Assembly (NCBI GenBank): GCA_001829315.1
Contig: MIAY01000001.1
Coordinates: forward strand, 262,927-326,926
From: Spirochaetes bacterium GWE1_32_154
Lineage (GTDB): Bacteria > Spirochaetota > GWE2-31-10
Direction of reading: 5' to 3'
Length of the DNA: 64,000 nt
Shown: positions 35,561-45,101 of the stretch, piece after piece
Layout: the number at the start of each line of letters is the position of its first letter
Numbering within the stretch: position 1 is the first letter of the stretch
Translations under genes and position numbers: made by a program
Notes under the pieces: model-generated
Seen by the model: only the letters and a program-made list of their open reading frames with translations
Databases searched by the model: none
Told to the model about the DNA's origin: nothing

Positions 35561-37924
35561 TTATTTGTCGGCTATAAATTTGAAATATTTCACTAGTTTT
35601 TTTTCGTAATAATTTCTGGGATTTTTAATATGCACAGCAAACCTCGAATCTCTTGAACGTATGTATATTCTTTCCTGGTCAAATCCAACAAATATTTCTT
35701 TTTTATCCGGACTGAATATACTATCTCCCCAATAAGATTCGGGATAATCAATTCCTGCTATATCAAGTATTGTAGGTGCAAGGTCAATCTGGGATGATAA
35801 CTTGTTTGTATAACTGAAATCATTAATCCATTTATAGTCAATAACTAATGGTATGCGAGCTAGTGAGGTTTGCGGGTAATCGGGAATATTTGCCACTGCA
35901 GGGTTTAATGGGCATGCATGATCTGCTGTATAAATAAAACATGTTTTATCGTCAAAATGGCCATTGTTTTTTAATTTGGTATAGAGGTTTTTTAAGTCAT
36001 AATTCATATTTGCTACAGATTTAAGAAAGAATTCAGAGCCTTTGTATGCTTTAAATGTAGAATTATCAAATGGATATTGTAAGTCAAGAAAACTTTTTCT
36101 TCCATCTAAAGGATGCGTGTCAACACCAAGTGTCATAATAAAAATTTTTTCATTTTTATAGGTATCGAGTAACTCTGATAGTTTATTGAAAATAATTCTA
36201 TCCATAAGTCCCCATGCGTGAATATATTCGCTTGAGTCTTCTGCAAAATCTTCCAGGGCGATGATTTCCTGAAAACCTAAAGCGGAAAAAATAACATCCT
36301 CATTCGCAAAATATTTTGATGCTGAACGAAGAAATATTGTTTTATATCCATCATCCGCGAGTTTTTTTACAAATGAATTGTTAAAATAAAACTTTTTTCC
36401 TTCCGCCATTAGTGTAAAGTTAGGATGTGAGTTGAACGTGGAAATAAGTCCCTGAAGAGTATTATGTCCGGTTGTATAATAATTTGTTGCAGTTTTAGAA
36501 ATAATGTCATCAAGTGCCCATATTCCGGAATTATCAGGTGTAATTGCCGGATTATGTACGGATATTAAATCCAGTGTTAACGATTCGTTTGCAATCATTA
36601 CAATACGATCCGGTTTAGGAATATCTAATCCCCTTGATCGTTTCCCATAAGGAAGATTATAATATTCTGCTACTTCTTTAAATTTTTTAATATCTAAATC
36701 ATGTGGTATATTAAAAATCGGATAGAAAAACATTTCAGCAAAGAAATTTATCAAAGAATTTTCATGTGAATATCGTAAATCATCATTTTTCTCTATATTT
36801 GAGATTTCAGTAGGACTATAGGTATTAAATAATGAGAATATGGGAAAGAAAATTGATGGAAGATTGACAAAATAAAAGAATAAAACAATTACAGCAAGTT
36901 TGTTACTATTTGTTTTTTTAAGACCTTTAATGAGGCAATAATTGACCGGAACTAAAGAGATAAAAAGTAAAGCAATTAAGACAAGTAATTGCGGAGATAA
37001 AAAACCTAGAACACTGTATGGTGTAACTAAGGATGCATGATTTTTTTCAGAGACGGTGAAACCAAAATAATAAACAGCGGCATCAGCAAGATTCATAAAA
37101 ATACCGAGGGTTAATATTGAAATCGGTATCAGTTTAAAGCGAAATATTTTTAATAAGGCTGCAAATACCAATGCATAAAATACCGGATCAAATAATAGTT
37201 TATGAATAGAATGCAATATGAAAAGATTTATATCAAGATTGTCTTGTCTTATGTAAACACTTACTAAAAGCGGTATATTAGTAAATAATAACATACCAAG
37301 ACCAGCCAGTAAATATCGGTTATGTAAGATATCACGCGCTAATTTGAAAATAGAAATCAGTAAATACATAATAAATTCATTGAAAGAAACCGTATTTGAT
37401 ATTGTTAATTTATTTGCACGAAATGTGATTTCTGTTGAATAATTGATCCGGTCTACTATTAGATACAAAATTAAAAATAAAATTAGAAAATATTTAAGTA
37501 ATGATAACAGAAACGTTAGGATTGTATCTGAAATTAAATTAGTAATGGACAGATTAATTGGAAATATATATCTTTTAATATGAGAATGAATTTTGTTCTT
37601 TTCTTTGTGAAGTAAAATAATTTTTTCTTTTGTATAGAGACTGAAGGGTATTGAGCTTGAAATTGTAATGGTATATATATATTGATTGAATAATGCTTTA
37701 TGTACATCCTCTGTGAAAGAGGGAATTAATTCGTTATATTGATTATATGCTTCAATCTGAACTTCTTCAGTGGATGGACTCGTGATGTAAATGGGTAAAA
37801 TATATTTACCATTACTAAAATTTTGTAAAGGAATAATCACTGCTAAGAGTGATGAAAAAAATAAAGCAATATACAAAATATACTTAAATGTTTGTTTGTT
37901 ATGTAATAAATCACTTTTAATCAT
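35561..37924 (-). CDS. membrane sulfatase-fold transferase (LtaS/EptA-like)
   Basis: The 787-residue protein has an N-terminal membrane helix (15-33), a small extracytoplasmic segment, then about seven more helices between residues 130 and 370. A C-terminal alkaline-phosphatase/sulfatase-fold domain follows from about 430. Metal and nucleophile candidates are Glu in IANESLTLD, Thr in TTGHNTLQG, and Asp/His in YTADHACPL. This plan is shared by LTA synthases, phosphoglycerol transferases and phosphoethanolamine transferases, so it probably decorates an envelope polymer or lipid with a phospho-group. The target is unknown. It precedes glmS by 49 bp on the same strand. Confidence 0.8.
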   Translation of the reverse strand: MIKSDLLHNKQTFKYILYIALFFSSLLAVIIPLQNFSNGKYILPIYITSPSTEEVQIEAYNQYNELIPSFTEDVHKALFNQYIYTITISSSIPFSLYTKEKIILLHKEKNKIHSHIKRYIFPINLSITNLISDTILTFLLSLLKYFLILFLILYLIVDRINYSTEITFRANKLTISNTVSFNEFIMYLLISIFKLARDILHNRYLLAGLGMLLFTNIPLLVSVYIRQDNLDINLFILHSIHKLLFDPVFYALVFAALLKIFRFKLIPISILTLGIFMNLADAAVYYFGFTVSEKNHASLVTPYSVLGFLSPQLLVLIALLFISLVPVNYCLIKGLKKTNSNKLAVIVLFFYFVNLPSIFFPIFSLFNTYSPTEISNIEKNDDLRYSHENSLINFFAEMFFYPIFNIPHDLDIKKFKEVAEYYNLPYGKRSRGLDIPKPDRIVMIANESLTLDLISVHNPAITPDNSGIWALDDIISKTATNYYTTGHNTLQGLISTFNSHPNFTLMAEGKKFYFNNSFVKKLADDGYKTIFLRSASKYFANEDVIFSALGFQEIIALEDFAEDSSEYIHAWGLMDRIIFNKLSELLDTYKNEKIFIMTLGVDTHPLDGRKSFLDLQYPFDNSTFKAYKGSEFFLKSVANMNYDLKNLYTKLKNNGHFDDKTCFIYTADHACPLNPAVANIPDYPQTSLARIPLVIDYKWINDFSYTNKLSSQIDLAPTILDIAGIDYPESYWGDSIFSPDKKEIFVGFDQERIYIRSRDSRFAVHIKNPRNYYEKKLVKYFKFIADK

Positions 37925-38024
37925 TATAAATCCTTATTTTTTAAAAAATTATAATACTATAATAATAATGATTTGACTAAAACAATAAAAATATTTACAA
38001 TATATCAAAAAAAAAGGCAAGAGT

Positions 38025-39548
38025 TTGGATTTAACTAATAAGATAAATTGGAATAATATTTTTAACTATTTTATATTCAGTTTTATAGGAACAATTTTTA
38101 CTATTTATGTTGTTGTAATTGGCTGGAATGCTGTCATTGCATCAAGTATCGCAGGTATAATTTTTTCGATTTTTACAATAACAGTTCATGATGAAACAAG
38201 ACGATCGTGGGCTGGTTTTGCCGGTTCGTTTGCCGGAATGACATCAACATATCTATTAGCAGATCAATCTGTTAATCCCTTTTCAATCAAATTTATACTT
38301 ATTGCACTGTTTTTATCTGCTATTGTTGGTGTTTTATATTCAGTTGGAGAGATTGCATCATCAATTCAACCCGGCTTATTTTTTGACGGATATGGTGGAC
38401 GATTAGGTACTATTGCATTTATTTCTGTTATTTTCTTTCTACTTTTTAAGTTCTTTTTTAAATCACATTCATTTACTATTTTCGATTTTTATTCTTATAA
38501 TTTATTAAATGATCCATTATTTTATCTGACAATTCCTTCAGCTATGGTGGGCGCAATGATTTCAATGGAAATAAAGAATGCTGTTTCATCCCTTAATGAT
38601 AACTACAAAGTATTGTCGGTTGCAATTACCGGTATGATTGGTGGGATTTTGATTACTAAAATACCGGTTTATGGTGAAGAATATGCACTGGCCTGGTATA
38701 CCGGCGCATTTGTTGGTATGAGTTCATACTTTATATTGATGCTCAAAAGAAATTATTTTTTCTCAGGTATAATTGCCGGTGTTTTCTATGTTGTTTTCCG
38801 GGGCGTATTTACCGGGGTTGGTGGTAAACTCGGGTTCATATCTTTTATGGCAGTTTTAACAATGCGACTTATAGGAATATGTTATAATGTAATCATTTCA
38901 TTAATTAATAAAAACAAGATTTCTTCTTTTAGTTCTGTAAATTCTATGTCAGGTATTACAGTTGATGATAAATATGCTCAAAAACTTGTTGAATCAATTA
39001 TGAGAGCAAAAGAAGCGGGTGAGGATGTTTTATCTGATTATAGACAACCTATTGGTGATTTTGTTATTGGTGAGAGATTTGATTATCAATCGAATCAAAA
39101 TGAAAAAAATAATGAAATAATAAATTTTAAATATATGAATCAGCAAATTAAAGAAATAATTGAATTTATTACTAATTTAGGTGTTTCAAAGTGGGTTTAT
39201 TTACAAAAATCTAATAAGGATTTAATCCCATTTTCATATAAAAACATAAGTGATGAATCAATTGCAAAATGTGTTTTTTCAATGGAGAGTTCTTTTTCTA
39301 AAATATTAACACGTGAAAACAGAATAATAAGTTTTTCAAGTCAGGGTGTAAAACAACCAGTTTTCTCGGAAAGATTTATTGAGAGTGATTTATCGAATAT
39401 TACGTATTTATTAATTCTACCAATTTTAGAAACTAATGAAATACAAAGTATTTTTATACTAATGTATAAAAATTATGACGCTAATGAAATAAAAAGAAAT
39501 ATGAAAATTATTAATCAATTTTATAAAGAAACAATTTTAAGAGAATAG
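38025..39548 (+). CDS. polytopic membrane protein with cytoplasmic C-terminal domain
   Basis: I do not recognise a family. Residues 1-305 contain about eight to nine hydrophobic helices. Two segments look like an internal repeat: WAGFAGSFAGMTSTYL and WYTGAFVGMSSYFIL, each Gly-rich and ending in aromatic residues. Residues 360-507 form a soluble domain that may be GAF-like. The start is TTG, with AAAAAGG upstream, because the first in-frame ATG would remove the first two helices. It could be a transporter or a membrane sensor; no neighbour helps. It is divergent from the sulfatase-fold gene. Confidence 0.6.
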   Translation: MDLTNKINWNNIFNYFIFSFIGTIFTIYVVVIGWNAVIASSIAGIIFSIFTITVHDETRRSWAGFAGSFAGMTSTYLLADQSVNPFSIKFILIALFLSAIVGVLYSVGEIASSIQPGLFFDGYGGRLGTIAFISVIFFLLFKFFFKSHSFTIFDFYSYNLLNDPLFYLTIPSAMVGAMISMEIKNAVSSLNDNYKVLSVAITGMIGGILITKIPVYGEEYALAWYTGAFVGMSSYFILMLKRNYFFSGIIAGVFYVVFRGVFTGVGGKLGFISFMAVLTMRLIGICYNVIISLINKNKISSFSSVNSMSGITVDDKYAQKLVESIMRAKEAGEDVLSDYRQPIGDFVIGERFDYQSNQNEKNNEIINFKYMNQQIKEIIEFITNLGVSKWVYLQKSNKDLIPFSYKNISDESIAKCVFSMESSFSKILTRENRIISFSSQGVKQPVFSERFIESDLSNITYLLILPILETNEIQSIFILMYKNYDANEIKRNMKIINQFYKETILRE

Positions 39549-39583
39549 TAGATTGCTGTTAAAGAGTCATAAAATACCGGTAT

Positions 39584-39973
39584 TTATTTTATATAGTCAG
39601 GATGTTTATAGAAAATAGTCATATATTTAAGTTGATAATATAAATTTAAGTCTAATATATAGTTATTTTGTTTTTCATTCATACACATATGTGTTTGGAA
39701 TTCTGTAGAACTTACTATAACATCCCGGCAACGCTCAATAATTTCTTTAAGCATACCCAAAATCACACCATTTTTTAGAATAAGAAAAAGCCTTAATATA
39801 TACCTTAAAATCGTTGCAAAACTAAATGAATGAAATCTTAATCTTAAAAATCGTATAACATCAAAATTATACTCTCGTATTTTAATTGAAATATCTTCAG
39901 TAACAGAAATTGGCTCGTCATTTAATCCAATACTATAAGGATTTTTAATTTCCTCATTAATATAAGGCATCAT
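39584..39973 (-). CDS. hypothetical protein, possibly the 3' part of a frameshifted gene
   Basis: The 129-residue ORF starts MMPYINEEIKN. Its ATG overlaps the TGA of the small RHH-like ORF upstream (ATGA). Two explanations fit. Either the two ORFs are translationally coupled genes, or one gene of about 170 codons has suffered a frameshift near 39985, since reading back in this frame gives WIFETMMPY, a natural continuation of the upstream helix. No family is recognised. There is a basic, aromatic-rich middle (FLRLRFHSFSFATILRYI). Confidence 0.45.
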   Translation of the reverse strand: MMPYINEEIKNPYSIGLNDEPISVTEDISIKIREYNFDVIRFLRLRFHSFSFATILRYILRLFLILKNGVILGMLKEIIERCRDVIVSSTEFQTHMCMNEKQNNYILDLNLYYQLKYMTIFYKHPDYIK

Positions 39974-40095
39974 GGTTTCAAAAATCCAATTAATTGCCCC
40001 TCACGACTTGTAATATTCATTTTTTTCTTAAATGCATCAATTTCTTCAAGTAAAAACGTATCAATTTTAAAGTGAAATCTATGAGTAATATACAT
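39970..40095 (-). CDS. small ribbon-helix-helix-like ORF (41 residues)
   Basis: A 41-codon ORF begins ATG TAT ATT ACT with a strong GGAGG four to nine bases upstream. The product (MYITHRFHFKIDTFLLEEID, then AFKKKMNITSREGQLIGFLK) looks like a ribbon-helix-helix unit: a beta strand, helix, turn at NITS, helix. It ends at a TGA that overlaps the next ORF's ATG. It may be a small DNA-binding partner or the 5' part of a broken gene. Confidence 0.4.
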   Translation of the reverse strand: MYITHRFHFKIDTFLLEEIDAFKKKMNITSREGQLIGFLKP

Positions 40096-40205
40096 ATAGG
40101 CCTCCATGTATATTAAAGGGGAAAAAGTGAAAAAAGATGAAAAAAATATTTATTTTTTTATAAGTATTTTTAATGAATAAATGCACTATAAAGCTAAAAA
40201 AAACT

Positions 40206-40967
40206 TTATATATCTAAACGAACTTGAACACCATTTTTTGCCATATACTTTTTGAGTTCAAGTATATCAATTTCGCCAAAATGGAACACACTTGCTGCAA
40301 GGAGTGCGCTTGCACCACCATGTAATGCCGCAGTTACAAAATGATTCATCGTTCCGCCACCACCGGATGCAATGATCGGGATTTTTACTTTTTTAGTTAC
40401 TTTTGCAAGTAACTCATCATCAAAACCGGATTTAGTACCGTCTTTATCCCAACTTGTAAGTAATATTTCACCAGCGCCACAATTTTCGCATTCTTTTACC
40501 CAGTCAAGTACGGTAATACCGGTATCTTCTCTACCGCCATAAATAAAGACATGATCAATGCCATTTACTTTTTTAGAGTCTATCGCAACAACGATACATT
40601 GAGAACCGAAATTATTAGCACCTTCAGTAATAAGTGATTTATTTAAAACAGCTTGTGTATTAATTGAAACTTTATCAGAACCGGCTTGTAATATTTTTTC
40701 AATATCATTGATGGAACGAATCCCACCACCGACAGTAAATGGAATAAATGTTACTTCGCTTACTTTTCGTATTGTTTCTACAATAGTTTCTCTTCTATTA
40801 GAACTTGCAGTAATATCAAGAAAAACCAATTCGTCAGCACCCGATTCTGAATAGCGTTTTGCACATTCAACCGGATCTCCGGCATCGACAAGATTTAAGA
40901 AATTAATACCTTTTACGACCCTTCCATTATCAACGTCAAGACATGGAATAATTCTAGTTTTTAACAT
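40206..40967 (-). CDS. hisF: imidazole glycerol phosphate synthase cyclase subunit
   Basis: HisF makes imidazole glycerol phosphate and AICAR from PRFAR and ammonia. The 253-residue (beta/alpha)8 barrel starts [18 protein letters not shown] with catalytic Asp11, and has FTVGGGIRS and the catalytic Asp in [13 protein letters not shown]. It directly follows hisA on the minus strand. hisH is not in the window. Confidence 0.96.
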   Translation of the reverse strand: MLKTRIIPCLDVDNGRVVKGINFLNLVDAGDPVECAKRYSESGADELVFLDITASSNRRETIVETIRKVSEVTFIPFTVGGGIRSINDIEKILQAGSDKVSINTQAVLNKSLITEGANNFGSQCIVVAIDSKKVNGIDHVFIYGGREDTGITVLDWVKECENCGAGEILLTSWDKDGTKSGFDDELLAKVTKKVKIPIIASGGGGTMNHFVTAALHGGASALLAASVFHFGEIDILELKKYMAKNGVQVRLDI

Positions 40968-41696
40968 TTACTTGTCCTTAAATTTAATTATGGCTTCTTT
41001 AAGATTTATTCTGCCTTCGTAATATGCTTTACCAATTATTATACCTTGTAAGCCGTAAAAACGAAGAGTAGACGCTTCTTCAATATCCTGTAAAGAACTA
41101 ATACCACCTGATAAAATCGTCCTAAGCCCTGTTGACGCAGCAAAGTTTTTCGTCGCTTCAAGATTAGGTCCCTGAAGTTTACCGTCTTTAGAAATATCAG
41201 TGTAAACCGCAATTTTAAAACCGGTTTGAAATATTTTTTTACCAAGTTCAATCGGATCTATCATATTCCCATCCAACCAGCCCTTAGTTTTTACAACATT
41301 ATCTTTTACATCAATGCCTGCGATAAAATATCTGCCATAATCTGCCATCATAGATTCAATAACAGCAAATTTTTCGGTAAGCATGGTTCCAAGAATTAAA
41401 TAGTCTATTCCTGAGTGAATTAAGTCTTTTATATCCTCTTCTGTTCTAATACCACCACCGGTTTGAACTTTCAGGTTTGTTCTTTTTTTAATTTCTTTAA
41501 TTATTTGTCTGTTTTTTCCGTTGCCGGTTTTTGCTCCATCAAGATCAATTAAATGAATTCTTTGAGCACCTGCTTCTTTGAATATCATAGCTTGTGCTAT
41601 AGGATCAGAATTATATTCTTTAACTTGATTGAAATCTCCTTCCGTGAGTCTTACGCATTGTCCATTTATTAAATCAATTGCAGGTATTAAATCCAT
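40968..41696 (-). CDS. hisA: phosphoribosylformimino-AICAR ribotide isomerase
   Basis: HisA opens ProFAR to PRFAR, the substrate of HisF. The 242-residue barrel has LIPAIDLINGQCVRL with the catalytic Asp, QTGGGIRT, and the second acidic residue in YTDISKDGKLQGPN. It abuts hisF and follows a small hypothetical gene by 9 bp, in an apparent operon proC-hypothetical-hisA-hisF. Confidence 0.95.
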   Translation of the reverse strand: MDLIPAIDLINGQCVRLTEGDFNQVKEYNSDPIAQAMIFKEAGAQRIHLIDLDGAKTGNGKNRQIIKEIKKRTNLKVQTGGGIRTEEDIKDLIHSGIDYLILGTMLTEKFAVIESMMADYGRYFIAGIDVKDNVVKTKGWLDGNMIDPIELGKKIFQTGFKIAVYTDISKDGKLQGPNLEATKNFAASTGLRTILSGGISSLQDIEEASTLRFYGLQGIIIGKAYYEGRINLKEAIIKFKDK

Positions 41697-41705
41697 AAAT
41701 AACTC

Positions 41706-42182
41706 CTAAATATCGAGATCGGCTTTTTCTTTGTAGTAAATTTTTGTATTTATATCAATTGTTTTTACATTTTTTGAATGCTCTGAAACAGGTAAACCGT
41801 TGCTGTCAAAAAATGCTTGCGGATATTTTTCTTTAATTGAATAAAGAATATCTGTAAAATCATTTAAGTCATAAATTTCAAGATACTTAATGAATATTTT
41901 TTCCGACTGAATTTTTGTGAAAATGTGATTGGGCAAAACGTCTGAAGGTAATCGCGAAAAAAGTTTAAGGAGAGTCGGTCTTAATCCGGTGAACCAGGCT
42001 CCGCCAACAATACAAGGGGCAAGTCTTTTGTATTTATTTAAATAAAAGACGACATATACCCCTGTCATCTCTGTCATCTTTTGAAGGACATTAAATTTTG
42101 TTCCTTCAATATAATCTGACCAGGTAAGACCGTAAGAAATAGTTTCTCTATGTTGTTTTTTCTCGTATTTCATTATGTTCAT
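41706..42182 (-). CDS. hypothetical protein in the proC-hisA operon
   Basis: This 158-residue protein has no recognised domain. It carries a GIY-YIG-like hint at most (YVVFYLNKYKRLAPCIVGG), which is too weak to call. There is no signal peptide or membrane helix. An AAGGCG ribosome site lies five bases before the ATG. Its place between proC and hisA with short gaps suggests co-transcription. Confidence 0.65.
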   Translation of the reverse strand: MNIMKYEKKQHRETISYGLTWSDYIEGTKFNVLQKMTEMTGVYVVFYLNKYKRLAPCIVGGAWFTGLRPTLLKLFSRLPSDVLPNHIFTKIQSEKIFIKYLEIYDLNDFTDILYSIKEKYPQAFFDSNGLPVSEHSKNVKTIDINTKIYYKEKADLDI

Positions 42183-42194
42183 AAACGCCTTTTT

Positions 42195-43019
42195 TTAATT
42201 ACTTAATTCTTTTGATCGTGTATATGCAGAATATACTGCTTTAATAACACTGTTTCTAAAGCCATTTTCTTCAAGAGTAGCCATACCTTGAATTGTTGTT
42301 CCGCCCGGTGATGTAACCATGTGTCGTAATTCTTCAACGGTTTTGTCACTTGATTGTGCCATCAGAGCTGTTCCGGCAACAGTTTGAATTGCTAGTTTCT
42401 CCGCAATATGTTTTGGTAAACCTGAAAGAATCCCGCCTTGAGTTAATGATTCGATAAACGCTAAAACAAAAGCCGGTCCTGAACCGCTTAATCCGGTAAC
42501 AGCGTCAATTAATTTTTCTTCAACTAATTCAACTTCACCGATTGAATGAAAAATTGCCTTTACAGTTGCAATATTACTTTCAGAAACTTCTTTAGAATGA
42601 GCAATTGCACTCATACTTTTTCCGATAAGTGCCGGAGTATTAGGCATTACTCTAATAATTTCCTTAGAATTTTTAAAAAATTCACCAATTTTCGCAATAT
42701 TGATTCCAGCCATAATTGAAACAATTACTTGTGATTTTGTTGAATATTGAGATAGTTTTAATGAAATATCATCTTCATGAAATGATTTGAAAACCTGAGG
42801 TTTAACAGCAAGTATAATAATGTTAAATTGACTGATTGTACTATCGATAGTCTCAAGACTTTTTATTTGAAATTTATTTTTTACAAAATCACGCATTGCA
42901 ATATAAGGTTCATAAAACGAAATATTATCCTGACTTACTGTTTTGCTTCGTATTAACCCGTCAATTATTGCCTGCCCCATATTACCGGCACCAATAAATA
43001 AAATTTTTTTTGTATTCAT
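42195..43019 (-). CDS. proC: pyrroline-5-carboxylate reductase
   Basis: ProC reduces pyrroline-5-carboxylate to proline with NAD(P)H. The 274-residue protein has the nucleotide-binding FIGAGNMGQAIIDGL, the VKPQVF segment, RVMPNTPALIG, and the C-terminal signature GLSGSGPAFVLAFIE ... VTSPGGTTIQG. AAAGGG seven bases before the ATG at 43019 decides the start over an in-frame ATG seven codons earlier. Confidence 0.94.
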   Translation of the reverse strand: MNTKKILFIGAGNMGQAIIDGLIRSKTVSQDNISFYEPYIAMRDFVKNKFQIKSLETIDSTISQFNIIILAVKPQVFKSFHEDDISLKLSQYSTKSQVIVSIMAGINIAKIGEFFKNSKEIIRVMPNTPALIGKSMSAIAHSKEVSESNIATVKAIFHSIGEVELVEEKLIDAVTGLSGSGPAFVLAFIESLTQGGILSGLPKHIAEKLAIQTVAGTALMAQSSDKTVEELRHMVTSPGGTTIQGMATLEENGFRNSVIKAVYSAYTRSKELSN

Positions 43020-43113
43020 AATATACCCTTTAAAAATCAAAAATTTTATATATTATCTCATTTTATTTGTTATAATACCATAGTAAATAAATAAAATTTA
43101 TAAGGAATATTGA

Positions 43114-43824
43114 ATGTATAATGAAATAGCTGATTATTACAATGAGATTTTTCCACTTGATCAGGATGCAGTAAATTTCACAACTCATAAAATAAAATCA
43201 GGTTCTATTTTAGATATCGGATGTGGAACAGGGGAGCTGACAAAATCATTAGCAAATAAAGGGTATCCTTTAATAGGTGTCGATTTGGATGAAGGTATGA
43301 TCGCCCAGGCAAATTCTGGTCAGATTAATAATGATAATCCGGTATTTAAAGTTATGGATATGCGCGAGGTCCCGCTCCACTATGACGAAGATGTATTTGA
43401 TGGTGTAATATGTTATGGCAATACTCTGGCACATATGTGTAATATGGAAGAACTCATGAATTTTCTAAAAGGAATACATACAATATTAAAAAAAGACGGA
43501 CATTTTATTCTGCAAATTTTAAATTATAAAAGAATTCTTGATAATAATATAACGCAATTACCTGTTATAAAAACAAATCGGTTTTCTTTTGAAAGAGCAT
43601 ATAGAAAAGTATCCAATGATAATTTATTGTATTTTGATATTACTCTTAATGTAGAAGGTGCTATCTATAAAGGCACAACGCAATTAAATCCGATTCAATA
43701 TGACACATTAATTCAAATTCTAAGTCAAGCCGGTTTTTCATCAATAACCAGTTATGGTGGTTTTAAGGAAGAAATATTTAACCCGGATACCAGTTTTGTT
43801 TTAATAATTGAAGCTTTAAAATAA
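43114..43824 (+). CDS. class I SAM-dependent methyltransferase
   Basis: The 236-residue Rossmann methyltransferase has motif I ILDIGCGTGELTKSLA, motif II VDLDEGMI and a DGVICYGNTLAH segment. Its YNEIADYYNEIFP start resembles small-molecule methyltransferases of the Methyltransf_11/25 type. The substrate is unknown. It is divergent from proC with a 94-bp gap that contains TTATAATAC as a possible -10 element. Confidence 0.85.
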   Translation: MYNEIADYYNEIFPLDQDAVNFTTHKIKSGSILDIGCGTGELTKSLANKGYPLIGVDLDEGMIAQANSGQINNDNPVFKVMDMREVPLHYDEDVFDGVICYGNTLAHMCNMEELMNFLKGIHTILKKDGHFILQILNYKRILDNNITQLPVIKTNRFSFERAYRKVSNDNLLYFDITLNVEGAIYKGTTQLNPIQYDTLIQILSQAGFSSITSYGGFKEEIFNPDTSFVLIIEALK

Positions 43825-43913
43825 ATATCAATTTGAATTATTAATAATAAATGGTATGATATTTTATAGCGTACGCTCAATGACTATATAAGAATTTCAA
43901 ATGGACAGCCGGT

Positions 43914-45101
43914 ATGGATAAAAAAATATTCAATAAGAAAAGATTTTTCTTTCTAAGCATTACATTTTTCTTTTTTGTCATAATGCTTTTTTTATATCTC
44001 AATGTTTCAAATATAATGTATAACAATGCAAGTATACTTCTTGCTATAAAAGAAACCAAAAATATTAGAACTATTCTATCTTCAAGATATAATTTTGGTA
44101 AAGAAATCATCACTGACCATCAAAAAAAAGATTTAGATTTACTGCTGTCAAAATTGGAATTTTACCCGCCTAAAATGTATTTAAAAATATTTTCTGATAA
44201 TGGAAAATTAGTCTATCAGAATGGAAGAGATATTATTCTTGAGTCATCATTATCAGTTACAGAATCAAGCAGAACTAAAATTACCTATAAGAAAACGGTA
44301 ATTAAAGGGGAGCGTCAGGTTGTTTATGAAGTAATTATTCCTGTTGAAAACAGTTCAGGGAATGCTGAGTGGTTTATAAATATATTATTTGATTTACAGA
44401 TGGTTGATGATTCTTTTTTTAATGAAAAGAGATTGTTATTTCTTATTGTGTTCATTGTGAATTTATTTATTATTGTTTTTTTAATGGTTATGGTGCTTAA
44501 TTTGCAGAAAAGACTATTTATTTCTGAAAATGAGCTCTCTAATTTAACTGTTTCTGATAAACTGACGGGTTTGTTGACTAAAGATGCTTTCTTTAATGAA
44601 ATGAGAAATGAAATAGAAAGAATTGAATCAAATGGCGGTAAATTTTCTCTTATAACAGCTGATATTGATAATTTTGTAGACATCAATGAAAAATGTGGCA
44701 TTGAATTCGGTGATCATATTTTAAGAAATATTTCAACAGGGTTTAAAGAATCATTTAGAAAATTTGATTTCATTGGTAGATTTGGTGGAGACGAAATTAT
44801 TGTAATGATGATTGGAGCTAGTGAAAATGATGCAATTGTTTTATCAGAAAAATGCAGAGCTTTTATAACAGAAACAAACTTCTTTTTTGAAGGTCAACAA
44901 ATTCCTGTTACAATGAGTTTTGGTGTAGCATCAACAGAAAATATTGAACCAATAGGTAAAATATCAGAGTCGTCAAAGCGAAATAATTTTAGAAATCTCA
45001 TGTTTAATTCTTTAAATGCCTTGTCAAGAGCAAAAAGAACCGGCAAAAACACAGTTGTAAAGTATTCTGATTTATCAAATGGAAATCAATTAAATATATA
45101 A
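43914..45101 (+). CDS. membrane diguanylate cyclase
   Basis: The 395-residue protein has a membrane helix at 11-30, an extracytoplasmic sensor region (31-170), a second helix at 173-196 and a GGDEF domain. The active-site signature is GGDEI at 291-295, with Ile in place of Phe. The I-site RxxD (Arg282, Asp285) is five residues upstream, so product inhibition by c-di-GMP is expected. The LTGLLTKDAFF and DIDNFVDINEKCG motifs are present. Its 3' end overlaps the convergent MBL gene by 16 bp. Confidence 0.88.
   Translation: MDKKIFNKKRFFFLSITFFFFVIMLFLYLNVSNIMYNNASILLAIKETKNIRTILSSRYNFGKEIITDHQKKDLDLLLSKLEFYPPKMYLKIFSDNGKLVYQNGRDIILESSLSVTESSRTKITYKKTVIKGERQVVYEVIIPVENSSGNAEWFINILFDLQMVDDSFFNEKRLLFLIVFIVNLFIIVFLMVMVLNLQKRLFISENELSNLTVSDKLTGLLTKDAFFNEMRNEIERIESNGGKFSLITADIDNFVDINEKCGIEFGDHILRNISTGFKESFRKFDFIGRFGGDEIIVMMIGASENDAIVLSEKCRAFITETNFFFEGQQIPVTMSFGVASTENIEPIGKISESSKRNNFRNLMFNSLNALSRAKRTGKNTVVKYSDLSNGNQLNI

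Noticed and set aside
39549-39583. AAATACCGGTATTT palindrome as a terminator
   Set aside because: With a realistic loop only a five-pair AT-rich stem remains, too weak to claim.
41706-42182. GIY-YIG nuclease assignment
   Set aside because: Only a vague YVV-YLN resemblance; the catalytic Arg/Glu pattern is not visible.
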